Source of the DNA: Alitta virens
Taxonomy: Eukaryota > Annelida > Polychaeta > Phyllodocida > Nereididae
NCBI GenBank assembly: GCA_932294295.1
Contig: OW028575.1
Location: 13,892,058-13,956,057, forward strand
DNA: 64,000 bases
Reading direction: 5' to 3'
The number at the start of each line of letters is the position of its first letter. The first letter of the stretch is position 1. Positions 37,101 through 49,100 of this stretch are shown in pieces. A program made the position numbers and the translations under genes. Under the pieces are notes generated by a model that was not told where the DNA came from, made no database searches, and worked only from the letters and a program-made list of their open reading frames with translations.

Positions 37101-39014
37101 GGTCACGAGGAATGACATATCTCATCGACTAGATACAATATATCAAATGTTGTCATCAGGAAGAAGACAAAAATCCATTAAATGCAGACACTGAGATATT
37201 CAAAATCATTTGTACCATCCAGCATTAAAATTCTTAACGACTCATAGTATGCTTCAGTGTGGTATGAATGGATGTTGTTCAGTGTGCAGTGTGCATGGTA
37301 TTCTGCCTGTACTGTATCTAGTGTTTGTGGGTCTCTTTGCTTCTGCCTGATGTCTTAATGTATGTTTGTAATATATGCCTTCTTGTGTGAATGGTACTAC
37401 CTGTGAAATGTATGGCACAAGTTTCATGCTGGCATGACCAATAAAGTATTTATTATTACAAAAACTATGTTAATTGCTTAATTGGTAGCATTCACTACAA
37501 GTTATCATTTTGTATCTGGTTACTCATAACTAATATCTTCAATACTTTTAATAAATATCTATATATGCTTCAACATTTTGTTCAAAATTTAATTTGCCAA
37601 GGGTACCACAAGTGGGCTGAGTCTGACTATCAATGGCATAAGCATGAACTCAGACTTAATTGAAAATCACCGCATCTTTTCAAATAACACTCAATCCATC
37701 ATTATAGCTGACTTTGAAACTACATTATAAAAGCAAAACTTTTTTAAAGGTTACTTACCTTGATAGTCTTAATTCCCATTTGCCTAGCAGTTTTCAAATT
37801 GCTTCCTAAGTCATCAAGAAATAGGGCATCTTCAGGACAGACATTCAGCTGTTCTAGAGCGTGTTGATAAATTCTCAACTCAGGCTTTCGCATCCCAACA
37901 CGACATGATTCAACAACCTGAAAGACATTCGTTGTGGAATTACATTTTATACAGTAGGAAAAACAATTTTCTTTTATATAAAACATCAGTGACTAGTAGC
38001 TGTCATAAATAACTTTTATTTCCAACAAGATTTGACCAACTTACCACATCAAACAGTGATCTGTCGACTGGACATGCACTGATTCCTGGACTGACATATT
38101 GGTTATTTGTCAGCAATGCTGTCTTAATTCCCTCTGCTCGTATACATTGAACAGCATCTATCATCTCAGGAAATATTTGAGCACTGTCATTCTCGAGCAT
38201 GGAATCCATTTCTTGGAACAGAGGGCTCATGTCAACTGGTTTTCCAGCCTGTTAATTAAAAGTCAATCAATTGTGTGAAGGTGATGACAATCTGCATCAT
38301 TCATGCATGATTCATCCATAATTCATGTTGGGACTTAAAAGATAGGGACTCTAAAGATAGATATTTGAGTGAGGAACAGGATTTGCTATGTCTAAGATTT
38401 TTACCTTCTGTGAGCATTCTTCCGAGAATGCTCTCACAAACTGTGGCCCGATGAGTTCACCTCTTTCCCAGGCAGCCCATGCTCCAGTTGTACCAGATTC
38501 AATGATGGTCTGTACAAGTGTTTTATGAGGTATTTGGAGAGATTTCTCATATTCTGTTGAAAAGATAAATCTACTTTCAATTATTGTCAATGCATGTAAT
38601 TGCAGATTCAAAATTGCTATATCATTGGGCAATGTTAAGATTGCTACTAATGTCTATATTCACTTTCAAATTCCCCCAAAAACCCCATTAACCATCTTGC
38701 TGTCCTATGACCTTTTTTTTTTAAATAAAAGTAATGATCTTTCCACATTATGTTATTTTAATTAGCAAGTTTTGCATTGTTGTGCCAATTAATCCTTATG
38801 TCACCAAGTTTACATAAAATGATTCAATACATGGGAGGACAGCAAAGCACGCACTGGAAAATAGCAGTCCTGGAGAAGGGAGAAGTACACCTCCCATGTC
38901 AAAGATGACAGCCTTGGGTCTCCGTATTATTACAGCTGTGGTGGTGGAATAGGCATACTGCCCTCGGATGGAATGGCCTGTGTGTAGTCGCATTGCTCCA
39001 AATGCTCTTAACAT
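28128..39014 (-). CDS. ACAD10: ACAD10-like protein: HAD-like + APH-like kinase + acyl-CoA dehydrogenase
   Basis: Twenty-one coding exons join in phase: 39014-38855, 38553-38405, 38248-38045, 37917-37759, 36861-36696, 36568-36474, 35830-35715, 35577-35396, 35284-35134, 34982-34837, 34455-34282, 33187-32996, 32676-32507, 32228-32088, 31918-31798, 31448-31341, 31217-31059, 30590-30418, 30032-29889, 28641-28564, 28274-28128. They give about 1044 residues, near the mammalian ACAD10 length. Domain 1 (about 30-225) is HAD-like: [25 protein letters not shown]. Domain 2 (about 280-570) is APH-like: [19 protein letters not shown] (split between exons 9 and 10), ILDWE. Domain 3 (about 630-1044) is acyl-CoA dehydrogenase: [38 protein letters not shown]. 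In mammals the kinase and dehydrogenase parts act together on 4-hydroxyacyl-CoA. The N-terminus is basic and Asp/Glu-free, like a mitochondrial presequence; the C-terminus ends SKI. Confidence 0.96.
29337..29753 (+). other. Coding-like island antisense within an ACAD10 intron
   Basis: Two neighbouring plus-strand frames (29337-29537 and 29559-29753) sit in the intron between exons 19 and 20. Composition changes to more balanced GC with more CpG than the flanks. Peptides such as [19 protein letters not shown] look non-random, but I do not recognise them. It may be a transposon fragment or processed pseudogene piece. Confidence 0.3.
33345..33445. mobile_element. Short MITE, family C, copy 1
   Basis: The left end GACGGTCCAAACCATTGTTT and the reverse complement of the right end, GATGGTCCAACTAATGTTT, form inverted repeats around a core of about 55 bases containing GTTGATGACGT. 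Related copies lie at 42513-42590 and 53013-53160. It is inside an ACAD10 intron. Confidence 0.65.
34020..34160. repeat. Possible SINE remnant
   Basis: The segment around CGCTTGGATGAGACATAAAC followed by a Gln/Ala-codon-like GAGGCAAGTAAAAGACCC resembles the conserved tail region of several animal tRNA-derived SINEs. No A/B boxes are clear and the ends are not visible, so this is a weak call. A short CT repeat follows at about 34170-34183. Confidence 0.3.
35905..36470. repeat. Degenerate tandem repeat around ACAACATTGTTTGTTCAT
   Basis: At least ten imperfect units of about 30-40 bases, each with the core ACATTGTTTGTTCA followed by a variable ATNATTACA-like spacer, fill nearly all of the intron between ACAD10 exons 6 and 7. 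The array runs to within a few bases of the donor of exon 6. The units are too diverged to give an exact copy number by eye. Confidence 0.85.
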
Positions 39015-39367
39015 TGTAGCATCCCTAAAATTAGAAAATGTTTCATGCAAATAATTTAATTTAATTCATTAATATTAAAAAAAAGAAAAAATACGTGTGT
39101 ACAGTGTACTATATGTCTCTGTTGATTTAATTGTGGATGTCATAGACTACAGCTATTTTAGGGCAGTGAAAACCCATTGTACCAATTATATATTGTATAT
39201 CAGCTGTCATTCGATCATCATCATAACCAAATTAACTTTGTCTTTGACAATGACATATATGAACGTTGTCACAAATCGGTGCTGTCACAATTTTTGGTTG
39301 AATGCATTGGATGAAGCAAAACTTTATACCAAACTGTACAGAGAGAAAAATGCCGGTACTACTCACC
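39015..39367 (-). other. ACAD10 5' UTR and first intron
   Basis: The coding exon is preceded by an acceptor (CTAATTTTAG, exon from 39024). The best donor for a leader exon is TTATG/GTGAGT, placing the end of a 5' untranslated exon at 39367. Only the splice consensus supports this. The leader would end in an ATG out of frame with the main start. Confidence 0.45.
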
Positions 39368-39512
39368 ATAAGTCAATACACCGATGCTAAAGTTCAGCTT
39401 TAACAACTCGCTTTAACAACTCGCTGGACGATTTTGAAACCGGAAGCGCCAGAATCAAAACATCCGGTCCAATTTTGACAGCTGACGCATGACAGATTCA
39501 ATGTGATCAGTG
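39368..39512. promoter_or_regulatory. Compact bidirectional promoter, ACAD10 / DPH1
   Basis: Only about 145 bases separate the proposed ACAD10 leader donor and the DPH1 start codon. The region carries ACCGGAAGC on the plus strand (39438-39446) and ACCGGAT on the minus strand (39461-39467), both ETS/GABP-type cores and about 20 bases apart. A perfect 13 bp tandem duplication, CTTTAACAACTCG, lies at 39398-39423. No TATA box is seen. ETS pairs are typical of divergent housekeeping promoters; transcription start points here are inferred. Confidence 0.6.
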
Positions 39513-42500
39513 ATGATGGAAGAAATAGCTGTTGTTGTCAAAGCAAATCCCTCTCGAAAGAAAGTAGAAAAACCAGGTAAAGAGCTGCTACAAATCGTAT
39601 AGCATGAATTGAAAATTGTGAATTTCTTAAAAGGAGCATTAAGGTTTGCTGTGAGCGATAATGCATGGAACTAAAGCATGTGAATTCCATGGGTACATTC
39701 AGACGAAGTGTCTAGATAGGTAAATGTGGGTTTTGGGCCATTGGCACGGTGTGATAAGAGCACCCCTGGTGTCATTCAGTGAAGAGTAATCATTTGAGTA
39801 ACAGACTCATCGCAGCAACACTTTCCAACAACAGTGAAGGAATTAGCCATCCCAGCTGGATAAATTTCTTGGTGAATGAGGCCAATCTCTACAGTCAGCC
39901 TTCTTGTCTGAAACCAACCTTTCTATATGAACGGGCCGGCCTTCCTCTGCCTGGGCTATCCTCCCAGTGGAAGCACTATGATAAGTTTACCTGAATTTTA
40001 GGCGATGGGTCACGGTTTACACTATTTCCGAAAATTGTCTTTTTTTATTTGACATCAATTTAGACTGGAATGATCGTTGACCGTCATCGGCAATAAAAAA
40101 TAATTAATTTTACGGCCTCTCAGCCAATCAGACGTCTAGAATCTTCTAAATAAGGATACGCAAAACGTCGGACAAGAGTTGCAACACCAGAAACGGAACC
40201 AACCAAAGTTCATAGTGGTAAGGGCCCACTCTTTCCGATTTAGAGCCTACCTTCCAGGTGATTTCCTAGGCCAGCCTCACCAGCAAGGGGCTATCTTCCT
40301 GTTGAAGAGGCCAGGGTCACTGGCTGGAGGCCAAACTTCTGCTAGGGGCCCACCACCCCAAATTAACTAGGACCAATTACCTGTCCTTCCTAGTGGAGGG
40401 GTCAATCTTTCCATGTAGGGCCCAACTTTCTTGACTTGGGCTGACCTCCCTGGCCTGGAGCTACAATCAGGGACTGCCTTCCTGGTTGAGGGTCGACCTC
40501 CAAAACTAGGGCCTGAAGGATCTGAAAGATCGCCAAAGCCAGGAAGATGGAGCCCCCTGCACCCAGAAGTCTGGCTCCAACTAAAAGCAGGAAGGCTGTT
40601 TCCTCACTAGGAAGGTTGGCCACCCAGACAGGAAGGTGTCTTTTCACCATAAAAGGTTGGCCCGAGTCAATAAGGCTGGTCCCTTTGTAACAGGAATTTT
40701 CTCAAGTCTGCAAGGCTGGCCCCTGACCATGTGTCCTTTACAACCCTTTTAACAGGAAGATGGCTACTTATTGGGAAGGTTGGCCTGGCACGGTTAAGTC
40801 ATCAATACTGGGTTGCCCTGTTGGAGGGGCGGGCATTGTTTGAGTTCAACGGGAGCATGCCCTGGCTCTTTAGACAGGGCAAAGTCTACCAAAGTGAACT
40901 GAGTGTATACTCTTACTGGGTGAAAGAAGGCCGGCCAACTCATGGCCCCTTCACCACGTAGTGGCCCCTTCTGAAATTTAAAGTGGTGGTCCACCTACAT
41001 GATGCCCTCCTTCGCCAAATGATGGGCCCCTAGGTAGTACCCATGGCACGACATCACCAGTGGTAATAGTCAAAATTGTCTTCAGCCACTGCAAATGTAG
41101 CCAAAATCATCCATTGGCACTGAATTTGCAATGTCAGTATCTAAATTTATGGCCAATTAGAACTGCACCAAATGGTGGTAACCACTGCTTTTGCATTCAA
41201 GATTGTTTGTTTATAGCAGAGAAAATAGCCAAAATTGTTGACAGGTATTGCATCTGCACACATGTTTACATGTTTTACAATTGTCATTTCAGCCAGAAAA
41301 GTTGCACATCAAATTCCACAAGAAATCTTGAATGATCCTTTGATACAAAATGCAGTCAAACAGGTGAAAATTTATTTTACCCCCGATGTCTATAATATTT
41401 TCACTAAAGGTTGAATGATACAATGTTAAACATATTGTATATTTTCAGTTACCAGAAAATTATAACTTTGAGATCCACAAAACTATCTGGAAAATTCGCC
41501 ATTCAGGGTCCAAGAAAGGTAAGACAAACTGTCTCCCTTATGAGCTATTATATACTGTATTTATTTGCCTATTGCAAAATCATGTTCAATTGTTGTATCA
41601 TTTCTATTTCAGTGGCCTTGCAGTTCCCAGAGGGATTGTTGCTGTTTGCCTGCACAATATCAGATATTATAGAAAGGTATAGTATAGTATGGTTGAATTC
41701 ATTAACTTAGTATTTGGTCAGATTTTATAGAATCTTGGAAAATATTCTCCAGTTGAACCACACATAAATACAGATAACTGGCTTTGACATATCTGATGAC
41801 ATATTTCAACAGCTTTACAGATGCTGAAACAGTGATAATGGGCGATGTGACGTACGGTGCTTGTTGTGTTGATGACTTTACTGCAAGGTCACTGGGCTGT
41901 GATTTGATGGTGCACTATGGTCACAGTTGTTTAGGTAATTTGATTGTTCTATTTAATTACTGTATATACTCCACACAAAAAACAACAACTTGTGATTACA
42001 CATTGAATTTCCATTGTAAAAATATTTTTGGTTTATTTTCAGTTCCTATAGACCAGACTCAGGGAATCACAATGTTGTACATTTTTGTTGATATAAAACT
42101 TGATGCTTCACACTTCTTGGAAACATTGAAATACAACTTTGATCCAGGGTCTTGTATTGCATTAGTTAGCACCATTCAATTTGTACCTACTTTGCAGGTA
42201 AGTCAATTCAGTAAAAGCCAATTTTTTTGCAATTCTTCATCTATATCAGTTGTAAATAGTTCCACCTGCATTCAATTGCTAATAATAATTACTCATTTTT
42301 GATGCTTTAAAGGCTGTGTACCAACAACTGAAGGATGAATACAAAGTCATAATACCGCAGTCAAAGCCCTTATCACCAGGAGAAATTCTTGGATGCACAT
42401 CACCCAGGTTACCTGCTGATGTTCAGGCTCTTGTGTAAGGACACTTTGCAGTTATTTGCACAAAGTATTACTGCAGTTAGTTAATGCGTCCTATGGGCTT

Positions 42501-43865
42501 TTCGTACTACCAGAGAGAGCCACCAGCAAGACAGTCCAAACATTGTTTATGACACAATCAGTCATGCAATTTTAATGACATAATCATCCCCCCCCCCCCC
42601 CGTTTCGGCGCCCCTGACTACAGCAGCACCCTCATACACTCTATTTTGATGTTTCAATACAGGTACTTAGGCGATGGAAGATTTCACTTGGAATCAATCA
42701 TGATACACAACCCTGATGTGTCTGCCTACAGGTCAGTTAAATCATTGTTCAGCTAAAAAGATTCTGTATTGTTTGCTTTTATATAGTAATAGATCCTAAT
42801 GACATGTTTGTGTTAAATTGTGTTGTTTTTTTACACAGGTATGATCCTTACAGCAAGGTGTTCAGTGAAGAATTCTATGACCACGAAAAGATGAAAGATA
42901 TCAGACAAGATGCTATCGCCATAGCAACCAAAGCAAAGAAATTTGGATTAATTTTTGGTACTTTGGGACGTCAGGGTTCTCCTAAAGTAATGCAGGTATT
43001 GGTTGTGTTATTTGCCGTACAGAATTACATAAATAGCTAATCAAATAAGATCAAAGTATAATGCAAGATGATTATCTTTGTTGCAGGTATGCATCTCAAA
43101 AATGTGTTCAAAATATTTGTCTCTTTAATCAAATCAAATTATCTATTTTTATTTTTCAGACCATCCAAGAAAGGATAAATGACTTGGGTCTAGAGAGTGT
43201 ATCTGTCCTCATGTCAGAAATATTTCCAGATCGTCTAAAATTATTTTCAGACATTGATGTGTAAGTTACAATTTATTTCTCATTCACTGCTAGATATTTG
43301 TGATAAAACTAAAATATGTAGAAGTTAGCACTGATCCCTGGCTCCTACAATGTAGTGAGACTGGTAGCTAGTATTTCTGACATGGTTTATCGGCACACGC
43401 AAGCAAAACACCTGCCGGATTGTGGTTTTGAACGTGCCCAGACAGAATCAGCCAATCATATTTCACATAAGAGCAGCACTAGCCAATCATAAAAAAAATG
43501 TCATAATCTTGGCACAAATTGTTTTTCCTGTTTCAGATGGGTGCAAGTTGCATGTCCACGCTTATCAATAGACTGGGGATCAGCATTTGACAAGCCTTTG
43601 CTGACCCCTTATGAGGTAGGTTATCAGCAACATTGTTAATGTAATGACAAAAAAAAAATTTATAGCTTCCTCACAACTAAAAATAATTGTGATTATATTT
43701 CAGGCATCAGTGGCCTTGAAGTCAGTAGAGTGGCACAGAGAACATTATCCAATGGACTACTATTCAAATGAAAGTCTAGGAGCATGGACTGTAAATAATG
43801 TCAAACATCGTCCTTTGAGAGGGAAAGCAGCAAGATTGCAAAAAGAATCTAATACTAAATCATGA
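39513..43865 (+). CDS. DPH1: DPH1, 2-(3-amino-3-carboxypropyl)histidine synthase subunit (diphthamide step 1)
   Basis: Twelve exons join in phase to about 411 residues: 39513-39576, 41293-41363, 41449-41518, 41613-41676, 41813-41934, 42043-42197, 42313-42434, 42663-42731, 42839-42995, 43160-43260, 43537-43615, 43704-43865. The peptide matches DPH1 along its length: [95 protein letters not shown] and [13 protein letters not shown]. The three Cys of the radical 4Fe-4S site are present (in GACC, GCTSP and ACPR). With DPH2 it transfers the aminocarboxypropyl group of S-adenosylmethionine to the target His of elongation factor 2 in the cytosol. Start ATG at 39513 (a second ATG follows at once). 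The family C-terminal tail is short here. Intron 1 is long and repeat-filled. Confidence 0.97.
39830..40990. repeat. Long degenerate repeat of GGCC / CCTTCC units with a strand switch
   Basis: From about 39830 to 40500 the plus strand repeats loose units such as GGGCCAAC...CTTCCTGG; from about 40540 to 40960 the same theme appears as its complement (AGGAAGGTTGGCC, GGAAGATGG). Units are about 35-45 bases and poorly conserved. It fills much of DPH1 intron 1 and abuts dispersed repeat A copy 2. GC is much higher than the flanks. Frames inside it are by-products of the repeat. Confidence 0.7.
40969..41167. repeat. Dispersed repeat A, copy 2
   Basis: This is the reverse-orientation copy of 22518-22717, with the similarity ending sharply at both sides. 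It lies about 125 bases before DPH1 exon 2. Confidence 0.85.
42513..42590. mobile_element. Short MITE, family C, copy 2 (one end)
   Basis: GAGAGAGCCACCAGCAAGA followed by a GGTCCAAACATTG-like block closely matches the start of the copy at 53013. The right end is lost where a C14 run (42588-42601) begins. It is inside DPH1 intron 7. Confidence 0.6.
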
Positions 43866-43909
43866 CGTTTCTCCACATTAATTTGTGTACATAACCTCAG
43901 GAATGATGT

Positions 43910-43915
43910 AATAAA
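43910..43915 (+). promoter_or_regulatory. Polyadenylation signal of DPH1
   Basis: AATAAA lies 45 bases after the DPH1 stop codon, so the 3' untranslated region is very short. Confidence 0.75.
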
Positions 43916-43939
43916 TTTTTCGTTGAACTGTCATAATCA

Positions 43940-46114
43940 GTTTGTCATTGTTTGTATTTAAGATTGATGGTCAGTTTATCCATGATATGAAATTTGTTGG
44001 TATGTTGTATCGTCACTGAAGTGAAATTAAACAATATCCACTTGCACTAGAGTAATATTTTTTGGCAAATGGTTAATGGATGATCCTCTATCCAAAAGTG
44101 GGTTCATTACCACAGTGCAAAAAAAAATTTAGCCAATTTTGCAAACTTATACTGCATGTAATTGTAGTTATTATACCTCCCATGCATCATTTGTCCACAA
44201 CTAAGTGGCCCAAATGATCATATTTGATGTACCTAGTCCCCTAACTAAACATCGTCACAACACCTTGTGAGGTTGCCAAGGGAGATCCGTCTTAGCCTCT
44301 TATGAACAAATCCGCAAGTCAGCTCGAAACTACAGCCTCAGGAAATAGTTGTTAATCTTTATTAAAGTGAGCAGTCAATCTCACTCCCTTGGGCCAAATA
44401 GATTGCACTTGGCCCTTATAACCAGTAACTATATGTATACTGGGTACTATGTTGTTAAACATATATACGGGTAGCTCCCTGACCAACTCCCCATAAAAGA
44501 GTGAATGAACAAACAGATCACATTAAGTTGAGATATTTTATTTAACCCAATATCAAATATTTCTTTATTTTACATATTTTTACAAAGACAAAGGCACCAC
44601 TGTTTAAAGCAATAAATATCACACGGGCAACATTTTGGTGCAATGATATGAACATATCGACTCTGGGTGTGCATTTCTCATAAGTAAGAAGTCTTTCCAA
44701 CTTTCACAAACTCCCAATATAAAACTGTAATAGTTGTTTATTATATACATAAATGTGTGTATATATATATATATATTACAAATAGTAGTACACTAGCAAT
44801 TACCGCATACTATTTACACAGCTATTGTACTTCCAAGCACCTAAATGGGCCGATAGTGTATTCCAGATCTCGCACATTTTGACATAATGTGCGTTAGGGT
44901 TACCTGATACATTGTTTAGTGTGACTAGCACCAGGTGCCATGACAAGTTCATATTGCTACATATAAATTTTCATAAATATTTTGCATTATTGATAATGGG
45001 TGTATAGCATATGAAAGTGCGCAATGTCCATTGATGATGCCTGCATGTACATAAAGCAGATTGCTATTTTTGCTAATAAAATTATACAGGCATTCCTCTA
45101 CAATTGCAAACATCCCGATATTACACAACTTTATTTTATAAGAAATTTTTAATTTCATTTTAAAAATAGCTGTAGCTTTAGGAATTGCTGCAGTCTTTTT
45201 TTGGGTAGTATTTTACTGACAATTGCCTAAGAACTTAGTGTAGTGTGCACATTATTTTACAAGCATCAAAATATAAATAACCTACTTTTAAGTACTAAAT
45301 TGTCTTACAAGACAGATTGTTATATATATTGACACATAATCATATGATAATCTGCATGCAAACAAAATATTTTCAGATCCATATAGAATATAATGAGACA
45401 GAGAGAAGTTTTTTTTAGAGGTACTGTACAGCATTTTCATCCTCTTCAATCATACAATTATTCAATTTGTTGACAAAGTTTCGAGCAAATAATAAACACA
45501 TTCAAACTACATGCTCATGCTTACACAATGCTTGTAAAAACTGGGACATCAACACTGCTAAATTATGCAGGTCATACAAATAAATAGCCATTAATTAATA
45601 CTAAAACTGTTTGCACTCCAAATTTATAAATATAGTAATGTAAAATGAACAAGTAAGTCACCGTATGGCATTAAAACTGGTCAATAAATTAACAGCTGGT
45701 GAAGTCAAAAAGAGACACAAAACCTTGTGCACAATTCAATAAAACTAAGTTGTGGTATGTGAAACAAACCCTGTTTTGTTCTTATATATAATGTTATATC
45801 ACAGTAATGAAAATGAGACAAGAGTCAGGTGTACCTCACAATAAAGCATGTTAACTGGCTTGTGCATTAGAACTATTTTATAATTGTTTACTGAAGAAAA
45901 GCCATCAAAACTGGGCATGGAGCGTCTAAGAACAGTATTCACGAACACAGTAAATATTATGTCCATTTTCACAAATCTACTGTGTGAAACAAGTTCATCT
46001 TAATACATTTTAAATCTTTAATGTCAAGTGACAGCTCGTGTATACCCAGACAAAAATATTACTTTGGCAATGGGGCACATACTGTCCTGTTCTAATGCTT
46101 GTATGTAGTCTTGA
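43940..46114. other. Region between convergent DPH1 and CENPJ; probable long CENPJ 3' UTR
   Basis: There is no coding exon. The stretch 44540-46114 is AT-rich and free of clear repeats apart from an (AT)n run at about 44759-44776. Minus-strand AATAAA sites at 44537-44542 and 44564-44569 would give CENPJ a 3' untranslated region of about 1.5 kb. The part at 44160-44460 is GC-richer and looks like an old unclassified repeat. Confidence 0.4.
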
Positions 46115-49100
46115 CTACATCCTTTTGTCAACCAGCACAGATCCATTTTTATCCTTGACTCTTAATCTTCCCGATGAGTATCGAGTTTCTTGCCGACCAT
46201 CAGGGTACACTGTTTTCACAGTGCCATCAGGGTATTCTCGTCGCTGAAATCGAAGGAAATGTCATTAGTGACTAATTACAGCTAACAGTATTCTTACGAA
46301 AAGTGGACATAGTACAGTGGCTTGACCATTTCAGAATCTGTGCAGTACATGTACAATATTTCTCTCTTATTACCTAGCATAAAATAAATTTGAATACCAA
46401 GGTATTTGTAGAGCACAAGTCTCTAATTAGAGGTCCTTGCAGATCACTTAAATTGACTCCTTATCACAATGTTGAATCCAAATATACTGCATCATTGTTC
46501 AGGACCTTTTGGAGTCTCTGGAAACTACAGTTCTACATCTCTATGGACTTGCTATATATAGCCAACTGTACAAATTACTTTGATGCAGGCTCACAAAAGC
46601 TCACAAAATTAACTGCTAGATGGCGAAAGAGATCAACTGGTGGACAGCCGCAAAATTGTTTTGTTGCCAAACATGCACACAAATTTGCAGTTATATGTTG
46701 AGTAGCACAAGATTGACTACCTTGTACTGATTGGTATGGATCTCCCTCTGTCCATTGGGGAATTCCATGACCTTCTGACCATTGGGCTCTTGGCGAATGA
46801 CCATCCCGTCAGGAAATATGCTCTCCTCAGATCCATTGGGGAAGAGGTACTTCATGGTCTGGTCGGGAAATGTAATCTCCTTTGTACCATCTGGGTAATG
46901 TTTTTCTATCTGACCACTGAATCGTAAGAATGTTAAATAGATTAGTGAGTGCATTTGCTATTGTTTGCAATTGATATACTATATATATTTTTTTATTGAC
47001 AGTATTATGTCAAACATGACATATTTGTCGCAAACATGAATACATTCAAATTCAACAGAAAATTTTGCAAAACATTAATACACTGTACATCCAAAAAATT
47101 CACTTTCATTAAAAAAATAAAAATTAACAAAACAAATTTGGCAATGGGAATTCCAACCACCGAGAAAAGGTTATTACATAGATGATTATTGTTAACATCA
47201 TATCAGCAACTCTATATGTACTATATCATATTACTTTACATACGCATTTAATACATGTATATAAGTAGAAGTAAGTAGATATACGACTAAAGCTCAATAT
47301 CAGTCAACTTACTTTGGGAACTGGAGAATTTCCAAACCATCAGGATAAGTTGTGTGTGTGGTCTGTCCCTCGGCGTAGTAATAGATCTGTTCAATTAATA
47401 CATGCAGAATAATCAATTTCATAAGATATGAATGCTATGTCGACAATGCCCAACATGCTAAACACCAAGACAAACTTGAATGATTATCATATTTATTATG
47501 GTGAATTAATTTTGATTTAAATTTAAATAGAAAAGTTGCAAATTATCTACTTGCCATGGAGCTTTGACTCATGAAACAGATTAAAGAGAGACAAAACATT
47601 ATTATTATAGATTTAACACAAAAATTGCTCTATTGGACTTACCACTCTCTGATCAGCATGTATTTGCTTGATGTCACCATTGAAGAAGGACACAATAATT
47701 GACTGACCGTCTGCTGACACTTGTTTCCGTGTACCATTTGCAAACAAGATTTCCCTAGCCCCGTTGCTGTAAACTTTCTCAACCTGCGAATAAGTAAAAT
47801 CAAAATCTAAACTACATTTATATATAAAAAGCGTCAATACTTGTACGAGTTACGAAGAGTGTCATTACATGGAAGAAACCCGCAATGGCACAAACTGCCA
47901 CTAGCATCACACCCACATCATTATTTAAATTACCAGTAGCTTTTGCCCACCACTTGGGGTTTTTATCAGGGCAGTTATAGATTGCATGCCAACAATTCAT
48001 TGCGCAGTTCTGACGTTAATAATCGGAGTGCTTAATGTATACAACCCAGCCAATAAAACGTACAGGCGAGAAATAAGCAGAGCCATAAGGAGGTAGTGCA
48101 CTCTAGAGAGTGGGAATACTCAGCTGCCCAGGAGATGGCCTCTGAATGGCTAAAAATTATCGTGGATGTGAAAGGTGGGACTTGCGTACTTTGGAGAAGA
48201 TGCTTGCTTTTTATTCAAATACAGGTTAGGCCATCTTGGACAGCAGAGCATTTTTTTAAATTTGCTGGTTTTTGGCGAAGTGTGCTACCTTCTCTTTTAT
48301 TATAGTATTCTATGTCGTTCAATGATTAAAATCACTGGCTAATGCCTGGCGTTAAATTTTTACCTTGCCATCAGGATGAGTTACTTCATCATATTCCTCA
48401 TCACCCTTGTCAAATGTATTGCTGATGTTGATGGGCATTGCTCGTTTCCTTGGCACCCCTCTCCGAGATCCATCACCATCTGCTGATAAGACAGAGGGCG
48501 TTGCAGCAGCAGCTGCTGCTGCTATGGAAGGCGTTGCCATGGACGGCAAGTGCCCTTCAGATGACCTTCTGGAATGGGACAGAAAAAAGAATAGATTCAG
48601 TCAAAAATCAAGCTACATGATACCAGATCCTCAGCTTAACATCTCCAAAAATAAAACTCAAGATAATATATGAATGTGGTAGCCAAATTCAACTGATATC
48701 TGACATTAGCATTTTATACCCAGTAATACTATGATTAAAACAAGGTGAAATTCCACAACCTATTTGGGTATGATCTTGACATTTAATCAGATTTTTAAAA
48801 TATTTATGTTTAGACTCTTGAGAGACACTGACAGCCGCAATACAGTCTGACCTTGTTTATCGCGGTCCTTGGGGGACATAATATCACAACCGCGAGGTAG
48901 CAGAGGTTCTCTAATTACCCCGGTCTTTACTGCCAAGCCCCCTCGCGACAAAAATAATGTGTTTGCTCAACCGGAACGATCACGATTTTGCCTGTCTAGC
49001 CTGTTATGTAATTGTAATTAAGGTCAAGTCCATGTCCATAAACAGTTTGAAAGCTTTTCAATTAAGTATGGTGCTGATAGCATAGAAAAGCAATTCTAAA

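Noticed and set aside
40179..40961. Frames of 63-82 codons on both strands in DPH1 intron 1
   Set aside because: They arise from GC-rich degenerate repeats that lack stops on both strands.
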